Assembly (NCBI GenBank): GCA_963837345.1 | Contig: CAWIMX010000001.1 | Coordinates: 1,922,001 to 1,986,000, forward strand | Reading direction: 5' to 3' | DNA: 64,000 bases | Origin: CAWIMX01 sp963837345 | GTDB taxonomy: Bacteria > Acidobacteriota > Vicinamibacteria > Vicinamibacterales > CAVVIG01 | Part shown: piece by piece, positions 16,424 to 25,412 of the stretch | Layout: each line of letters opens with the position of its first letter | How positions within the stretch are numbered: position 1 is the stretch's first letter | Translations under genes and position numbers: made by a program | Notes under the pieces: model-generated | Seen by the model: the letters and a program-made list of their open reading frames with translations, nothing else | Told to the model about the DNA's origin: nothing | Database searches by the model: none

Positions 16424-17717
16424 GATCGGTTGACCTCGCTTGAAGGGATGAAAGAACCGGACGGGACACGGCGTCCGGAGCCGGCAGCTCCAGGACCTCG
16501 TAGAAGCACTGGACGGCGCGCGCGGTGGCGCCGCCAGGGCGATAGAACAGCTGATCGGCCACGCGCCTTCGGCGGCCGCTCAGCACATCGGGCTCGGCGA
16601 GTGCCCGTCGGATCGCGGCGATCACGCCCTCGACCGAGTCGACGACGTCGGCGGCGCGGCGCAGCAGGGCGACCTTGTCGAGGCTGACATGCGCCTTCTC
16701 GATCAGCTCGGGACAATCCACGACGACGACAGGCCGATCGAGCAGCATGAACTCGAACCCGGCCGAGCTGTGGTCCGTCACCAGGACGTCGGAGACGAAC
16801 AGATACGGCGCGATGTCGGCCTCGCGCGCCAGATGCACGGACGACGTGTCGCACAGCCGGTCGAGGCGGCGCCGCCAGTCGACGCCGCCACCGCCCCGCA
16901 CCCGCTCGAACGAGCGATCGTGGATCTTGACGATCACGTTCGTCCCCATGCGCCCGAGCGCGGGAATCAGCTCCTCGCCGATGGTGTTGAGCGACGAGTA
17001 GGGCGACCAGGTCGGCGCATACAGGATCGTCGGCGCCGACGGATCGAGACCGAGGGCGGTCTGGATCGCCTCCCGATTGAGCGAGCCGTCCACCAGGCAG
17101 TCGACCTTGGGGTACCCGACGAGGGCCGCCTGCGGGCCGTCGCGATCGACCAGCCCCGCGTCGACGTATCGATCCAGCCGATCGCGATTGGGGAACAGCA
17201 GACGATCGTACGTCGCGACGACGGGCGCGATGGTCACCGGGGCGTCGAGCCGGTACTTGCCGGCGACGCCGTGAAACAGATGGAGCCGGCGCGTGCGGCG
17301 GTTCACCCAGGTCATGTTCCAGAAATCGGTGTTCACGTACGCATCGAATTTCATCCACGCCGCCCGCGCCGGCGTGACCACGTGATCGGCGCACTCGGCG
17401 TCGAAGACCGCCGACGCGTCCCACGCGACATCCGACGTCGTGAACCAGAAGACGAGGCGCGGGTCCGCCCGGAGCCGCTCGAGCACCGGGCGGAAAACGG
17501 CGAGGCTCAGCGGGGAGGCCGCCTCGAACAGGATGTGGCGCCTTGCACCGCGGAGACGCCACACGGCATCGTCGACCGCATGCACCGCGCCGGCGAGGGC
17601 GCGCCACGCACGGCGTCCCACGGTGTCGTGCAGCAGAGACGTCCGACGCACGCGGTGAGGGGAGCAAGAGAAGTGCCGCGGCTCCGCCCGGGCGTGTGAC
17701 GCGTGTCGTTCCATCAT
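16416..17717 (-). CDS. CDP-glycerol glycerophosphotransferase (TagF)-family protein
   Basis: 433 residues from ATG 17717 (an adjacent ATG at 17714 is equally possible). Family features: H-L-F-H-G-V-A-G-K-Y, T-I-L-Y-A-P-T-W-S-P-Y, I-V-K-I-H-D-R-S and D-V-L-V-T-D-H-S-S-A-G-F-E-F, the conserved GT-B-like signature of enzymes that polymerise or prime glycerol/ribitol-phosphate. It would add a polyol-phosphate or related phosphoryl unit to a lipid-linked intermediate. In a Gram-negative EPS operon this points to a glycerol-phosphate-like decoration, but the exact substrate cannot be told. It overlaps the polymerase upstream by 4 nt and the PLD-like gene downstream by 8 nt. Confidence 0.82.
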   Translation of the reverse strand: MMERHASHARAEPRHFSCSPHRVRRTSLLHDTVGRRAWRALAGAVHAVDDAVWRLRGARRHILFEAASPLSLAVFRPVLERLRADPRLVFWFTTSDVAWDASAVFDAECADHVVTPARAAWMKFDAYVNTDFWNMTWVNRRTRRLHLFHGVAGKYRLDAPVTIAPVVATYDRLLFPNRDRLDRYVDAGLVDRDGPQAALVGYPKVDCLVDGSLNREAIQTALGLDPSAPTILYAPTWSPYSSLNTIGEELIPALGRMGTNVIVKIHDRSFERVRGGGGVDWRRRLDRLCDTSSVHLAREADIAPYLFVSDVLVTDHSSAGFEFMLLDRPVVVVDCPELIEKAHVSLDKVALLRRAADVVDSVEGVIAAIRRALAEPDVLSGRRRRVADQLFYRPGGATARAVQCFYEVLELPAPDAVSRPVLSSLQARSTDRA

Positions 17718-19198
17718 GCCGGCGTGAAGTGCCCTTGTGTGGAAAACGGTGCCGCAGAGAGAGACGCGGGCTTCTCAGCGTCCAGCTCGGCCGTATCGGC
17801 CTCGCGCAGGCGGTAGGCGACCAGTTCGCGCGCCGCCACCGTGAGGGCCAGGAGGTAGTAGAACGTCCAGTTGTAGGCCACGGATGCAAACAGCGCGCAC
17901 GTGAACCAGCCCACGAGGCCCGCGGTCGTCGCGATCGAGAGTTGGTACAGGCGCCGCTCGTCGACGTGGTCCATGAGCGCGACCCCGTCGCGCCGCGACC
18001 GCTCGCGCACGCGCCCGAGCAGCCGCCGCGTCGTGCGGGCGGCCAGCGCAGCGCACACGATCAGAAACGCGAACACGAGCAACCCGCCCACGCCGGTTTC
18101 GGCCGCGACCTGAATGAGCGCGCTGTGCGTCTCGCGCCATCGCTCCTGGCGGCCTGGCGGGTTGTAGTTCTTGAACTGGCCCACGCCGACGCCGGTGAGC
18201 GGGTGTTCGGCGAACGTCTTGAGGCCTTCACGCATCACCGTCTCGCGCGCCTCCCGCGAGCCCGTGAACTCCTTCTCGTCGCGGGCCTCGCTCGCGATGC
18301 TGGACATGCGATCCCAGAAGGACGAGGGCACGAACGGCGCCGCGACGAGCACGGCGACCACCGCGATCGCGCCGAATCCGGGACGGACCTTCCGGCCCAG
18401 CACCAGCAGGGCCAGCATCGCCGCGGCCAGACCCAGCGCGCCGGACCGCGACTTGGTGAACACGACGGTGGCGGCCATGAGCCCGACGACGGCCGCGGCG
18501 ACGAGACGCGCGCCGACGCCGCGCTGCCGCGACAGGGCCATGACCGCCGCGGCCGGCAGGAACGTCACCATGTTCAGGGCGAGATCGTTCGGGTTGCCGA
18601 GAATGCCGCCCACCGGGCCGGCGAGCCGGCCGCCCTCGACCAGGTTGACGCCGCGGGCGTAGTCGAAGACCCCGCGGGCGGCGACGAATCCCAGACAGAG
18701 CAGCATCAGCCACACGAGCCGATCGAGGCGCTTCGTGGTGGTCACGGCGTTCATCATCAGGACGAACACGATCAGAATCTTCACGTAGGAATCCGTGAAC
18801 TCTGCGAACGCGCCGCCCGGCCAGATCGAGGTCGGCACGGTCGCCAGCATGACGGCCCCGAAGGCGACCATCGCGAGCGTCTCGACGTTTACGCGAAACG
18901 TGGGGTACTGGCGCGCGAACCGGTGGAGCACCATCGGGATCGTCCCGGCGAACGCGAAGACCTCGGCGAGGTGCAGCGCGCCGAGCGCACGGATCTGATC
19001 CTGCGGACGGAGCAGCAGGACGGCCGTGAAGAGAAACAGCCCCGCGTAGCCCCAGTCCTGCGGCTCGGTCCAGGGGACGCGCAGGAAGCTGCCGCGCGGC
19101 TCGCTGGTCATGCGCACGGTGGACCGGGCGGGCACGGTGCCCCGGCGATCGTTGAAGGCCAGCCGTTCGCGCGGAAGGGCAGGACGCTCGTTCATCAT
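17714..19198 (-). CDS. O-antigen ligase/polymerase (Wzy/WaaL) family membrane protein
   Basis: 494 residues from ATG 19198. About ten to twelve hydrophobic segments are visible. The large periplasmic loop contains the Wzy_C-type pattern H-P-L-T-G-V-G-V-G-Q-F followed by T-H-S-A-L-I-Q-V-A-A-E-T-G, the usual catalytic-loop signature. It would polymerise or ligate undecaprenyl-linked repeat units on the periplasmic face. It sits in the same operon as a flippase and priming transferase (Wzx/Wzy-type machinery). It overlaps the frameshifted glycosyltransferase and the TagF-like gene by 4 nt each. Confidence 0.85.
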   Translation of the reverse strand: MMNERPALPRERLAFNDRRGTVPARSTVRMTSEPRGSFLRVPWTEPQDWGYAGLFLFTAVLLLRPQDQIRALGALHLAEVFAFAGTIPMVLHRFARQYPTFRVNVETLAMVAFGAVMLATVPTSIWPGGAFAEFTDSYVKILIVFVLMMNAVTTTKRLDRLVWLMLLCLGFVAARGVFDYARGVNLVEGGRLAGPVGGILGNPNDLALNMVTFLPAAAVMALSRQRGVGARLVAAAVVGLMAATVVFTKSRSGALGLAAAMLALLVLGRKVRPGFGAIAVVAVLVAAPFVPSSFWDRMSSIASEARDEKEFTGSREARETVMREGLKTFAEHPLTGVGVGQFKNYNPPGRQERWRETHSALIQVAAETGVGGLLVFAFLIVCAALAARTTRRLLGRVRERSRRDGVALMDHVDERRLYQLSIATTAGLVGWFTCALFASVAYNWTFYYLLALTVAARELVAYRLREADTAELDAEKPASLSAAPFSTQGHFTPA

Positions 19199-20452
19199 CG
19201 CCACACCTTCCGTCCGAGGAGAAGGGCGCCAAGGCCGGCGACCGCCGACCCGTTCATCACGAGAAAGGTGAGCGCGACACGGGCTGCGCGATCGGACACG
19301 CCGGGCGCGGCGGCGTCGCGCGGGGGTTGCGACGCGCGGGCGTACCGATCGAGCCAGGCGCCGTAGGCCGCGAGCGCATAGAAGAGGCCCTGGCCACCGA
19401 GCGCGAGCGCGTAAATCGCCGAGTCGCGCGCGAGGGCCAGGCTCGACGCCAGGATGGCGATGAGCGCGTACGGCACCACCAGACGCCCGACCTTGTGGGA
19501 GATGAATTGCAGCCACACCGGATTGCGCCACGGCAGCAGCAGCGTCGGCTCCAGCCAGAGCAGCTGATAGTTGCCGGCGAGCGTCCGCCGTTTGCGCCGG
19601 CCTTCGGCGTGAGCGTCCGAGGCCACACGGTCGAACGCGCGTGCACGTTCGTTGAACACCACGCGGAAGCCCGCCAGCACCGCACGCATCGGCGCCAGGA
19701 CGTCGTCGAGAATGGTGTCGGGCGGCAGCGGACGCCAGAGCTGCCGCCGGAGCGCGTAGATGGCCCCGGTGGCGCCGAGCGTCGAGCCGACGGCGCTCTC
19801 CTCGCGACGCAGCCGCTTCTCATAGCGCCAGTACAGGCCGACGCCTTCGGCAACGGTCGAGGCCACACCGGTCCGGCGGTCGGACGGCGCACGCCGGTCC
19901 TCGCCCTCGTACCCGTCGGCGCGGCGCGCGCGGCGACGCCCGAGGCGACGGTCGCCCTTTTCGCCGTCGAGCAGCAACTCACCCGTCACGCCGCCCACCG
20001 AGGGATCGGCGAATGCCGCGACCAGCTCGCGAAGCGTGTCGGGTGCGAACGCCTGACGCGTGTCGGCGAAGACGAGGATGTCGTGGCGCGAGTAGGCGAC
20101 GCCCAGGTTGAGCGCGGCCGCCTTGCCTCCGGGCTTCGCCGCGACGCAGTCCACCACGCGGTGATACCGCGCCAGCACCGCCAGCGACTCGTCGGTGGAA
20201 TCCGTCCGAGACGACGATGATCTGCAGGCGATCGGCCGGGTAGTCGAGCTGCAGCAGGTTCTCGATGCGGGCGGCCAGACGGCGGCCCTCGTTGCGCGCG
20301 GCGATCACGATCGACACCCCGGGCGCGGCCGCGGCGGCGGCGCTCGGCGCGAGGCGTCGCGGCCGCCGCCGGCTCCACCAGTGCAGCAGCAGCGGGTAGC
20401 CCGCATAGACGTAAACGACGACCGCGCATCCTGTCCAGAAGATCGCCGTCAT
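19195..20452 (-). pseudogene. Membrane-associated family 2 glycosyltransferase, interrupted by a one-base frameshift
   Basis: Two frames together make one complete family 2 enzyme of about 418 residues. The first, from ATG 20452, has a membrane segment (V-V-V-Y-V-Y-A-G-Y-P-L-L) and V-S-I-V-I-A-A-R-N-E through I-I-V-V-S-D-G. The second resumes at L-A-V-L-A-R-Y-H, with F-A-D-T-R-Q-A-F and three C-terminal membrane segments. The break is at about 20199-20201, where removing one base (GGAATCC to GGATCC on the plus strand) restores S-D-G-S-T-D-E-S. The fold resembles bacterial hyaluronan/cellulose-synthase-like polymer glycosyltransferases. Either a sequencing error or a recent mutation; the rest of both frames is intact. 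Confidence 0.8.
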
Positions 20453-20459
20453 GGCGCCC

Positions 20460-21857
20460 TCACGCCACCGCCTCGGCGTCGCCCGGGCAGAGGGCCGCCC
20501 CGGCCGCGCGCTCGGCGACGAGTGTCTCGGAAGGCGCGCCGAGCCGGAACACGTGCGGATCGCGGCCGGCGAGAGCATGGCGCGTGTCGACCACCAGAGG
20601 CGCCGCTCGCCGCACCAGGGCGTAGTCGACGCTCCGGTGCTCCGTCAGAACCGCCACGACGTCGGCCCGCGCGAGCGTCTCCTCGGTCAGCGGTTCGCTG
20701 GTGAGCGCGATCCCGCCGGCCCAGCCCTGCGCGCGGAGCTCCCGCACGTGCGGATCCGCGTAGCGCACGTGCGCGCCTCGGGCGTGCAGCAGGTTCATCA
20801 CGTCGATCGATGGCGACTCGCGCGTATCCGCGATGTCGCGCTTGTAGGAGAGGCCCAGCACGAGCACGGAGGCGCCGTTCAGCGCCTTGCAGTGATGGTT
20901 CAGAGCCTCGGCGATCTTGTCCACGACGAACCGCGGCATGGCCCCGTTGACCTGTCCCGCCAGATCGATGAAGCGCGAGTCGACGCCGCTCTGGCGCGCC
21001 TTCCACGAGAGGTAGAAGGGATCGATCGGGATGCAGTGTCCGCCCAGGCCTGGTCCAGGGTAGAAGGGCATGAAGCCGAACGGCTTGGTCGCCGGGGCGT
21101 CGATCACTTCCCAGACGTCGACGCCCAGCCGGTCGCACATCAGCGCGATTTCGTTCACCAGCCCGATGTTCACCGCGCGGAAGGTGTTCTCGAGCAGCTT
21201 CACCATCTCGGCCACCCGCGTCGAGCTCACCGTGACAATCCGGTCGAGCGCCGACTCGTACAGGGCGCGCGCCAGCTCGGTCGAGGGGCCGTCGATGCCG
21301 CCGACGACCTTCGGGACGTTTCGCGTCGTGAAGCGCGGATTGCCGGGGTCGACCCGTTCGGGCGAGAAGGCGAGGAAGAAATCCACCCCGGCCCGCAGCC
21401 CGGTGGCCTCGAGCCGCGGGCGGACGAACTCTTCGGTGGGGCCCGGATACGTGGTGGATTCGAGCACCACCAGCAGGCCGGGATGCAGATGTCGCGCGAT
21501 GCCCTCGACGGCCGACGCCACGTACGACATGTCCGGATCGCGCGTCTTCCTGAGGGGCGTCGGCACACAGATGTTGACGGTGTCGAGACCGGCGACCACC
21601 GCGAAGTCGCCGGTTGCCGTGAGCCGGCCGTCGGCCGCCAGCCGCCCCACGTCCGACGAGGGCACGTCCGGAATGTCGGACCGCCCCGCGACGACGGCCG
21701 CCACTTTCGCGGGATCGCGATCGATTCCCGTGACCGCAAAGCCCGCGCGTCCCAGCTCGGCAGCCAGCGGCAGCCCCACGTATCCCAGTCCCACGACGCC
21801 GACGCGGGCCCGGCGGTCGCGAATGCGTTCGAGCAGGCGGTGATGTTCGAATGGCAT
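20460..21857 (-). CDS. wbpA: UDP-N-acetylglucosamine 6-dehydrogenase (WbpA-like)
   Basis: 465 residues. The Rossmann start V-G-V-V-G-L-G-Y-V-G-L-P-L-A, the motif V-P-T-P-L-R-K-T-R-D-P-D-M-S, and the catalytic-Cys segment G-G-H-C-I-P-I-D-P-F-Y place it in the nucleotide-sugar dehydrogenase family, specifically the WbpA/TviB branch that oxidises UDP-GlcNAc (or UDP-GalNAc) to the uronic acid using NAD+. It has the expected three domains and length. A paralogue lies at 54401-55711. It is separated from the XrtA-type ATPase by 6 nt and from the next glycosyltransferase by 7 nt. Confidence 0.88.
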   Translation of the reverse strand: MPFEHHRLLERIRDRRARVGVVGLGYVGLPLAAELGRAGFAVTGIDRDPAKVAAVVAGRSDIPDVPSSDVGRLAADGRLTATGDFAVVAGLDTVNICVPTPLRKTRDPDMSYVASAVEGIARHLHPGLLVVLESTTYPGPTEEFVRPRLEATGLRAGVDFFLAFSPERVDPGNPRFTTRNVPKVVGGIDGPSTELARALYESALDRIVTVSSTRVAEMVKLLENTFRAVNIGLVNEIALMCDRLGVDVWEVIDAPATKPFGFMPFYPGPGLGGHCIPIDPFYLSWKARQSGVDSRFIDLAGQVNGAMPRFVVDKIAEALNHHCKALNGASVLVLGLSYKRDIADTRESPSIDVMNLLHARGAHVRYADPHVRELRAQGWAGGIALTSEPLTEETLARADVVAVLTEHRSVDYALVRRAAPLVVDTRHALAGRDPHVFRLGAPSETLVAERAAGAALCPGDAEAVA

Positions 21858-21863
21858 GAAGCC

Positions 21864-23033
21864 TCACACCTCCTGATCCTCGAGCACCGGCTTCGGCGTG
21901 CCGAACATGCTGCGGCGCAGCCGCTTCCAGAGCCCGGCCGGCGGCCGCGGCGGATCGGCCAGCAGCCGGTACGAGGGAGTCGGAAATCGCGTAATCGACG
22001 TCGTTCTCGGCTCCGGGATCGGAGGGGGCTCGACGGCGGCCCCCCACACCGGACCAAAGGTCGCGCGCGGGAGATCCGGTGCCGGCGACGCGGCTGGCGC
22101 GACGGGCGCCGGGCGGAGGTCGACCGCGATCGCGGCCGCTTCGCGCGGGGGGGCGGGTGCCGGCGATGGTGTGGATGCCGGGGCCGGCGCCGACGACGCC
22201 GCGGCGGCGGGAGCCGGCCAGGTCGGTTCGCCGTTCACTTCACGGATGGCTTCCTCCGCGAGCGGCACGTCGATCGCCCGCTGGTCCGCGCCGTACCCGA
22301 ACAGCAGGATGGCGTCGGCCAGCACGTTCACCTTCCGCGCGACACCTCCGCTGCTCTGATAGATGAGCGTCGTGACGTCCGGAGGGAACTCGAGGGGCAC
22401 GCCGATCGCCGCCCGACGGAGTCGGTGGTTCACGTAGGCGTGGGTGTCCTCGGGGCCGAGCGGGCGCAGGTGGTAGTTCACCGTGACGCGCTGACGGAGC
22501 TGCTCGAGCTCGGGGCGGCCGAGCAGCTCTTTCAGCTCGGGCTGACCCACGAGGACGATCTGCACGAGCTTCGATTTCTCGGTCTCGAGGTTCGAGAGCA
22601 TCCGCAGCTCCTCGAGGGCGGGCACACTGAGGTTCTGCGCTTCGTCCACGACGACCAGCGACAGGCGCCCGGCCGCCCGCTGATCGACGAGGTAGCGCCC
22701 GAGATCGTGCAGCAGAAACGGCTTGCTCTGCCTGGGCGCGGGCTCGAGCCCGAAGTCGAGCATCACGGCTTCGAGGAGCTCGCGTTCGTCGAGCGTCGTG
22801 TTCACCAGCCGCGCGATCGCCGTCTGCTGGTCGAGACTCCGGACGACGGCCTGCAGCAGCGTCGTCTTGCCGCAGCCGATCTCGCCGGTGATCACGATGA
22901 AGCCGGCGTAGCTCTCGATGCCGTAGCGCAGGTGGCTCAGGGCCTCGCGGTGCCCCGCGCTCGGATAGAGATAGGACGGGTCGGGCGTCAGCGAGAACGG
23001 CCGCTCGCGCAGGTTGTAGAAGTGCTCATACAT
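21864..23033 (-). CDS. XrtA/PEP-CTERM-system-type AAA ATPase (ExeA-like)
   Basis: About 389 residues from ATG 23033, beginning M-Y-E-H-F-Y-N-L-R-E-R-P-F, the hallmark start of the EPS-locus ATPase that accompanies XrtA systems. Walker A is T-G-E-I-G-C-G-K-T-T and Walker B L-V-V-V-D-E-A-Q-N-L. After about residue 270 the tail is rich in Pro and Ala and likely disordered. It presumably couples ATP hydrolysis to assembly of the export apparatus. Upstream it overlaps the nucleotidyltransferase by 8 nt. Confidence 0.88.
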   Translation of the reverse strand: MYEHFYNLRERPFSLTPDPSYLYPSAGHREALSHLRYGIESYAGFIVITGEIGCGKTTLLQAVVRSLDQQTAIARLVNTTLDERELLEAVMLDFGLEPAPRQSKPFLLHDLGRYLVDQRAAGRLSLVVVDEAQNLSVPALEELRMLSNLETEKSKLVQIVLVGQPELKELLGRPELEQLRQRVTVNYHLRPLGPEDTHAYVNHRLRRAAIGVPLEFPPDVTTLIYQSSGGVARKVNVLADAILLFGYGADQRAIDVPLAEEAIREVNGEPTWPAPAAAASSAPAPASTPSPAPAPPREAAAIAVDLRPAPVAPAASPAPDLPRATFGPVWGAAVEPPPIPEPRTTSITRFPTPSYRLLADPPRPPAGLWKRLRRSMFGTPKPVLEDQEV

Positions 23034-23829
23034 AAGGTGGCGTGCTCCAGAGGTCGGCGGGCGCGCGCTCGAGCGGCCGCCGTCCGGACAAGGGTCGGGA
23101 CGCCTCGACGTCGTCGTCCACGGCCGGGAGGACGTCCGCGCAGGCGCGGCGGTAGTCTTCGGGGAAATCGATTTCGATCCACGGGTAGCCGCGGTGGTCC
23201 ACGGCGCGCAGCGAACGGCGCCGGCAGAACCGGTTGAAGGCCGCCGGCAGCCAGTCGCCGGTGGCGCCGAGGGCAATCAACTGGGTCATCTCGTCGATGA
23301 GGGCCGCCGTCCCGGCCGCGCCAAACTTGGCGATGCCGACGTTCTCGCCGTCGGCCGCCCGGGCCGGCAGGGTCTTGGCGATCTCCACGACGGCACCACG
23401 CCGGACCCGCACTTTCATCTCCTCGTCGGAATAGCACTCGCCGGGCGCCCGTGCCGCCACCAGCAGCGCGTCCTCGTAGCGGCTCGTGAGCAGGTCGACC
23501 AGCAGTTGCTGATGAAAGAGCACGTCGCAGTTGAGCACCACGAATCCGCGGCGGAGCAGATGCCGCGCCAGCCAGAGCGAGTACAGACTGTTGGTGGACG
23601 CGAAGCGGGCGTTGTGGACGAACTGGACGTTGGGCCCGCATGCGCGCCTGACGTCGAGCGGGCGATGGCCGGTGACGACCGCGATCTCGGTCACGCCACA
23701 CCGGGCGAGCGCCTCCAGCTGGCGGTCGATGAGCGTGCGGTCGCCGACGCGCGCCAGGCACTTCGGCAGATCGCCGGTCACCTGCCGGAGGCGGCCGCCG
23801 CGGCCGGCCGCCAGAATGACCGCGGTCAT
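23026..23829 (-). CDS. Sugar-phosphate nucleotidyltransferase family protein
   Basis: 267 residues from ATG 23829. The start A-V-I-L-A-A-G-R-G-G-R-L with L-P-K-C-L-A-R-V-G is the nucleotide-binding loop of NTP-transferase enzymes that activate sugar-1-phosphates, cholines or related groups; V-L-N-C-D-V-L-F is the metal-binding aspartate region. It is short and lacks a left-handed beta-helix tail, more like LicC/choline-type or mannose-type nucleotidyltransferases, so the product (an NDP-sugar or a CDP-alditol/choline) is open. A CDP-activated product would suit the TagF-like gene nearby; that is an inference. It overlaps the flippase stop by 4 nt. Confidence 0.78.
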   Translation of the reverse strand: MTAVILAAGRGGRLRQVTGDLPKCLARVGDRTLIDRQLEALARCGVTEIAVVTGHRPLDVRRACGPNVQFVHNARFASTNSLYSLWLARHLLRRGFVVLNCDVLFHQQLLVDLLTSRYEDALLVAARAPGECYSDEEMKVRVRRGAVVEIAKTLPARAADGENVGIAKFGAAGTAALIDEMTQLIALGATGDWLPAAFNRFCRRRSLRAVDHRGYPWIEIDFPEDYRRACADVLPAVDDDVEASRPLSGRRPLERAPADLWSTPPYV

Positions 23830-25412
23830 GCGTCCCCCCAGGCCGCCGACACGAGCAGCCGCGCGCGGGTGGTGACGTCGGTGAGCTTGCCGACGACGAA
23901 CTGCCGCTCGGGGCGGGTCAGCCCAAAGGCGAGAAAGAGCGTCGCGTAGACGGCGGCCGCGAGCCCCATTTCGACGGCCACGCCCATGAGCGACGTGCCG
24001 AAGGCGCCGCGCGTGGCGACCAGGTACGCGCCCATCGGGAGGGCGGGCCAGAGCGCGGGCCAGAGGGCCTCGATCGCCGCCCGGCGGATCGGCACGCCCA
24101 CGCGGCGGCACGCCGCCGGGAAGATCACGAAGATGCACGACGTCGACACGGGGAGGAGCGTGCCGAGCGCCACTCCTTCCAGGCCGAGCCGCCGAATGAG
24201 CACCACGCTCAGCGACACGTTGACCGCGGCCGTGACGATGCCGTTGATCGCGACCAGCCGGTGCTCGCCCGCGCCCTTGAGCAGGGTGTTCGCGGTGGCG
24301 TGGCCGACGCGGATCATCACCGTCAGGGCCAGCAACCGGACGACGATCACGCTGCCCGAGAACGCCGGGCCGACCCACGCGTGCACCAGTGGCGGCGCCA
24401 TCACCATCAGCGCGCCGCCGATCGGCACGACGGTGGCAAGCGAGAGCCGCGTCCCGACGAGCAGCAGCTGCTGCAGACGGGTGCGATGCTCCGACGCATC
24501 GTGATGGACGATGGTCGGGAAGAGCATTTCGTTCAGCTGGTTCGTCAGGCGCTGAGTCGCCTGCGCGAGTCGCTGCCCGACCGACCACACCGCCACGGCG
24601 CTCGTGTTGAGGAAGATGCCGATGACGAGCGTGTCGAGCGAGAAGTTGACTTTGCTCGACCAGTCGATGGCGAGCATGTAGACGCTGAGGGACGTCAGCT
24701 CGCGGAATCGCTCCGGCCGCACGAACCGCGGACGCAGCCGCAGGCCCGGGAAGACGCGGTAGGCGTTGGCGCGGTAGATCCAGTAGGTCAGCACCCGAAC
24801 GGCGGTCGTCGCGACGACGAGGGCGATGAGACCGTAGCCGGCCGAGAGCACGGCCAGGTTGACCACCGCCACCACGACGCTGCTGGCGCCGCCGACGACG
24901 TTGTTGAGGTCGTACCGTTGAAACCCGTTGGTGAGCGCGCCGAACACGCTGAACGCCATGCCGAGCGCCACGTTCACGCTCGTCACCAGCAGGACGATCT
25001 GTCCCGTTCGGACCTGGTTCGGCGCGATGTGCACGACCGCGTCGAGATGCGCCGCGAGGACGAGCGCCACGACGTAGGTGAGCACGCCGAACAGCGTGAA
25101 CAGGAAGAAGGTGGTGCTCAGTACTTCGTTGAGCGCCTGCGCGTCCCTGCGCGCGCGATACTGCGCGACGAACTTCACCAGCGCGCCCGAATATCCGAGA
25201 TCGAGCACCGAGAAGTACGCCGTCACCGACGTCGTCAGCACCCACAGGCCATAGGCCGACTGGCCGAGATGCGCCACGTTGAACGGCAGCAGCAGGAACC
25301 CGACGACCATCTCGATCGCGATCGCCAGGTACCGCGTCGAGACGTTGCGCGTGACGGTCCGGGTTTCGCCCGACGAAGGGCCGAACGGGTCGGCGCCGGT
25401 CCGACGGCTCAC
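23826..25412 (-). CDS. Polysaccharide flippase (Wzx/MATE-like)
   Basis: 528 residues from GTG 25412, whose GTGA overlaps the stop of the sugar transferase. About 12-14 hydrophobic segments span the protein, beginning R-N-V-S-T-R-Y-L-A-I-A-I-E-M-V-V-G-F, a layout typical of lipid-linked oligosaccharide flippases. It would move undecaprenyl-linked repeat units to the periplasmic face for the Wzy-like polymerase further down the operon. Longer in-frame extensions upstream belong to the antisense of the neighbouring gene and were discarded. Confidence 0.85.
   Translation of the reverse strand: MSRRTGADPFGPSSGETRTVTRNVSTRYLAIAIEMVVGFLLLPFNVAHLGQSAYGLWVLTTSVTAYFSVLDLGYSGALVKFVAQYRARRDAQALNEVLSTTFFLFTLFGVLTYVVALVLAAHLDAVVHIAPNQVRTGQIVLLVTSVNVALGMAFSVFGALTNGFQRYDLNNVVGGASSVVVAVVNLAVLSAGYGLIALVVATTAVRVLTYWIYRANAYRVFPGLRLRPRFVRPERFRELTSLSVYMLAIDWSSKVNFSLDTLVIGIFLNTSAVAVWSVGQRLAQATQRLTNQLNEMLFPTIVHHDASEHRTRLQQLLLVGTRLSLATVVPIGGALMVMAPPLVHAWVGPAFSGSVIVVRLLALTVMIRVGHATANTLLKGAGEHRLVAINGIVTAAVNVSLSVVLIRRLGLEGVALGTLLPVSTSCIFVIFPAACRRVGVPIRRAAIEALWPALWPALPMGAYLVATRGAFGTSLMGVAVEMGLAAAVYATLFLAFGLTRPERQFVVGKLTDVTTRARLLVSAAWGDA

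Noticed and set aside
13478..16687. 1069-codon plus-strand frame
   Set aside because: Antisense shadow of the PLD-like gene and its neighbours; no domain and implausible composition.
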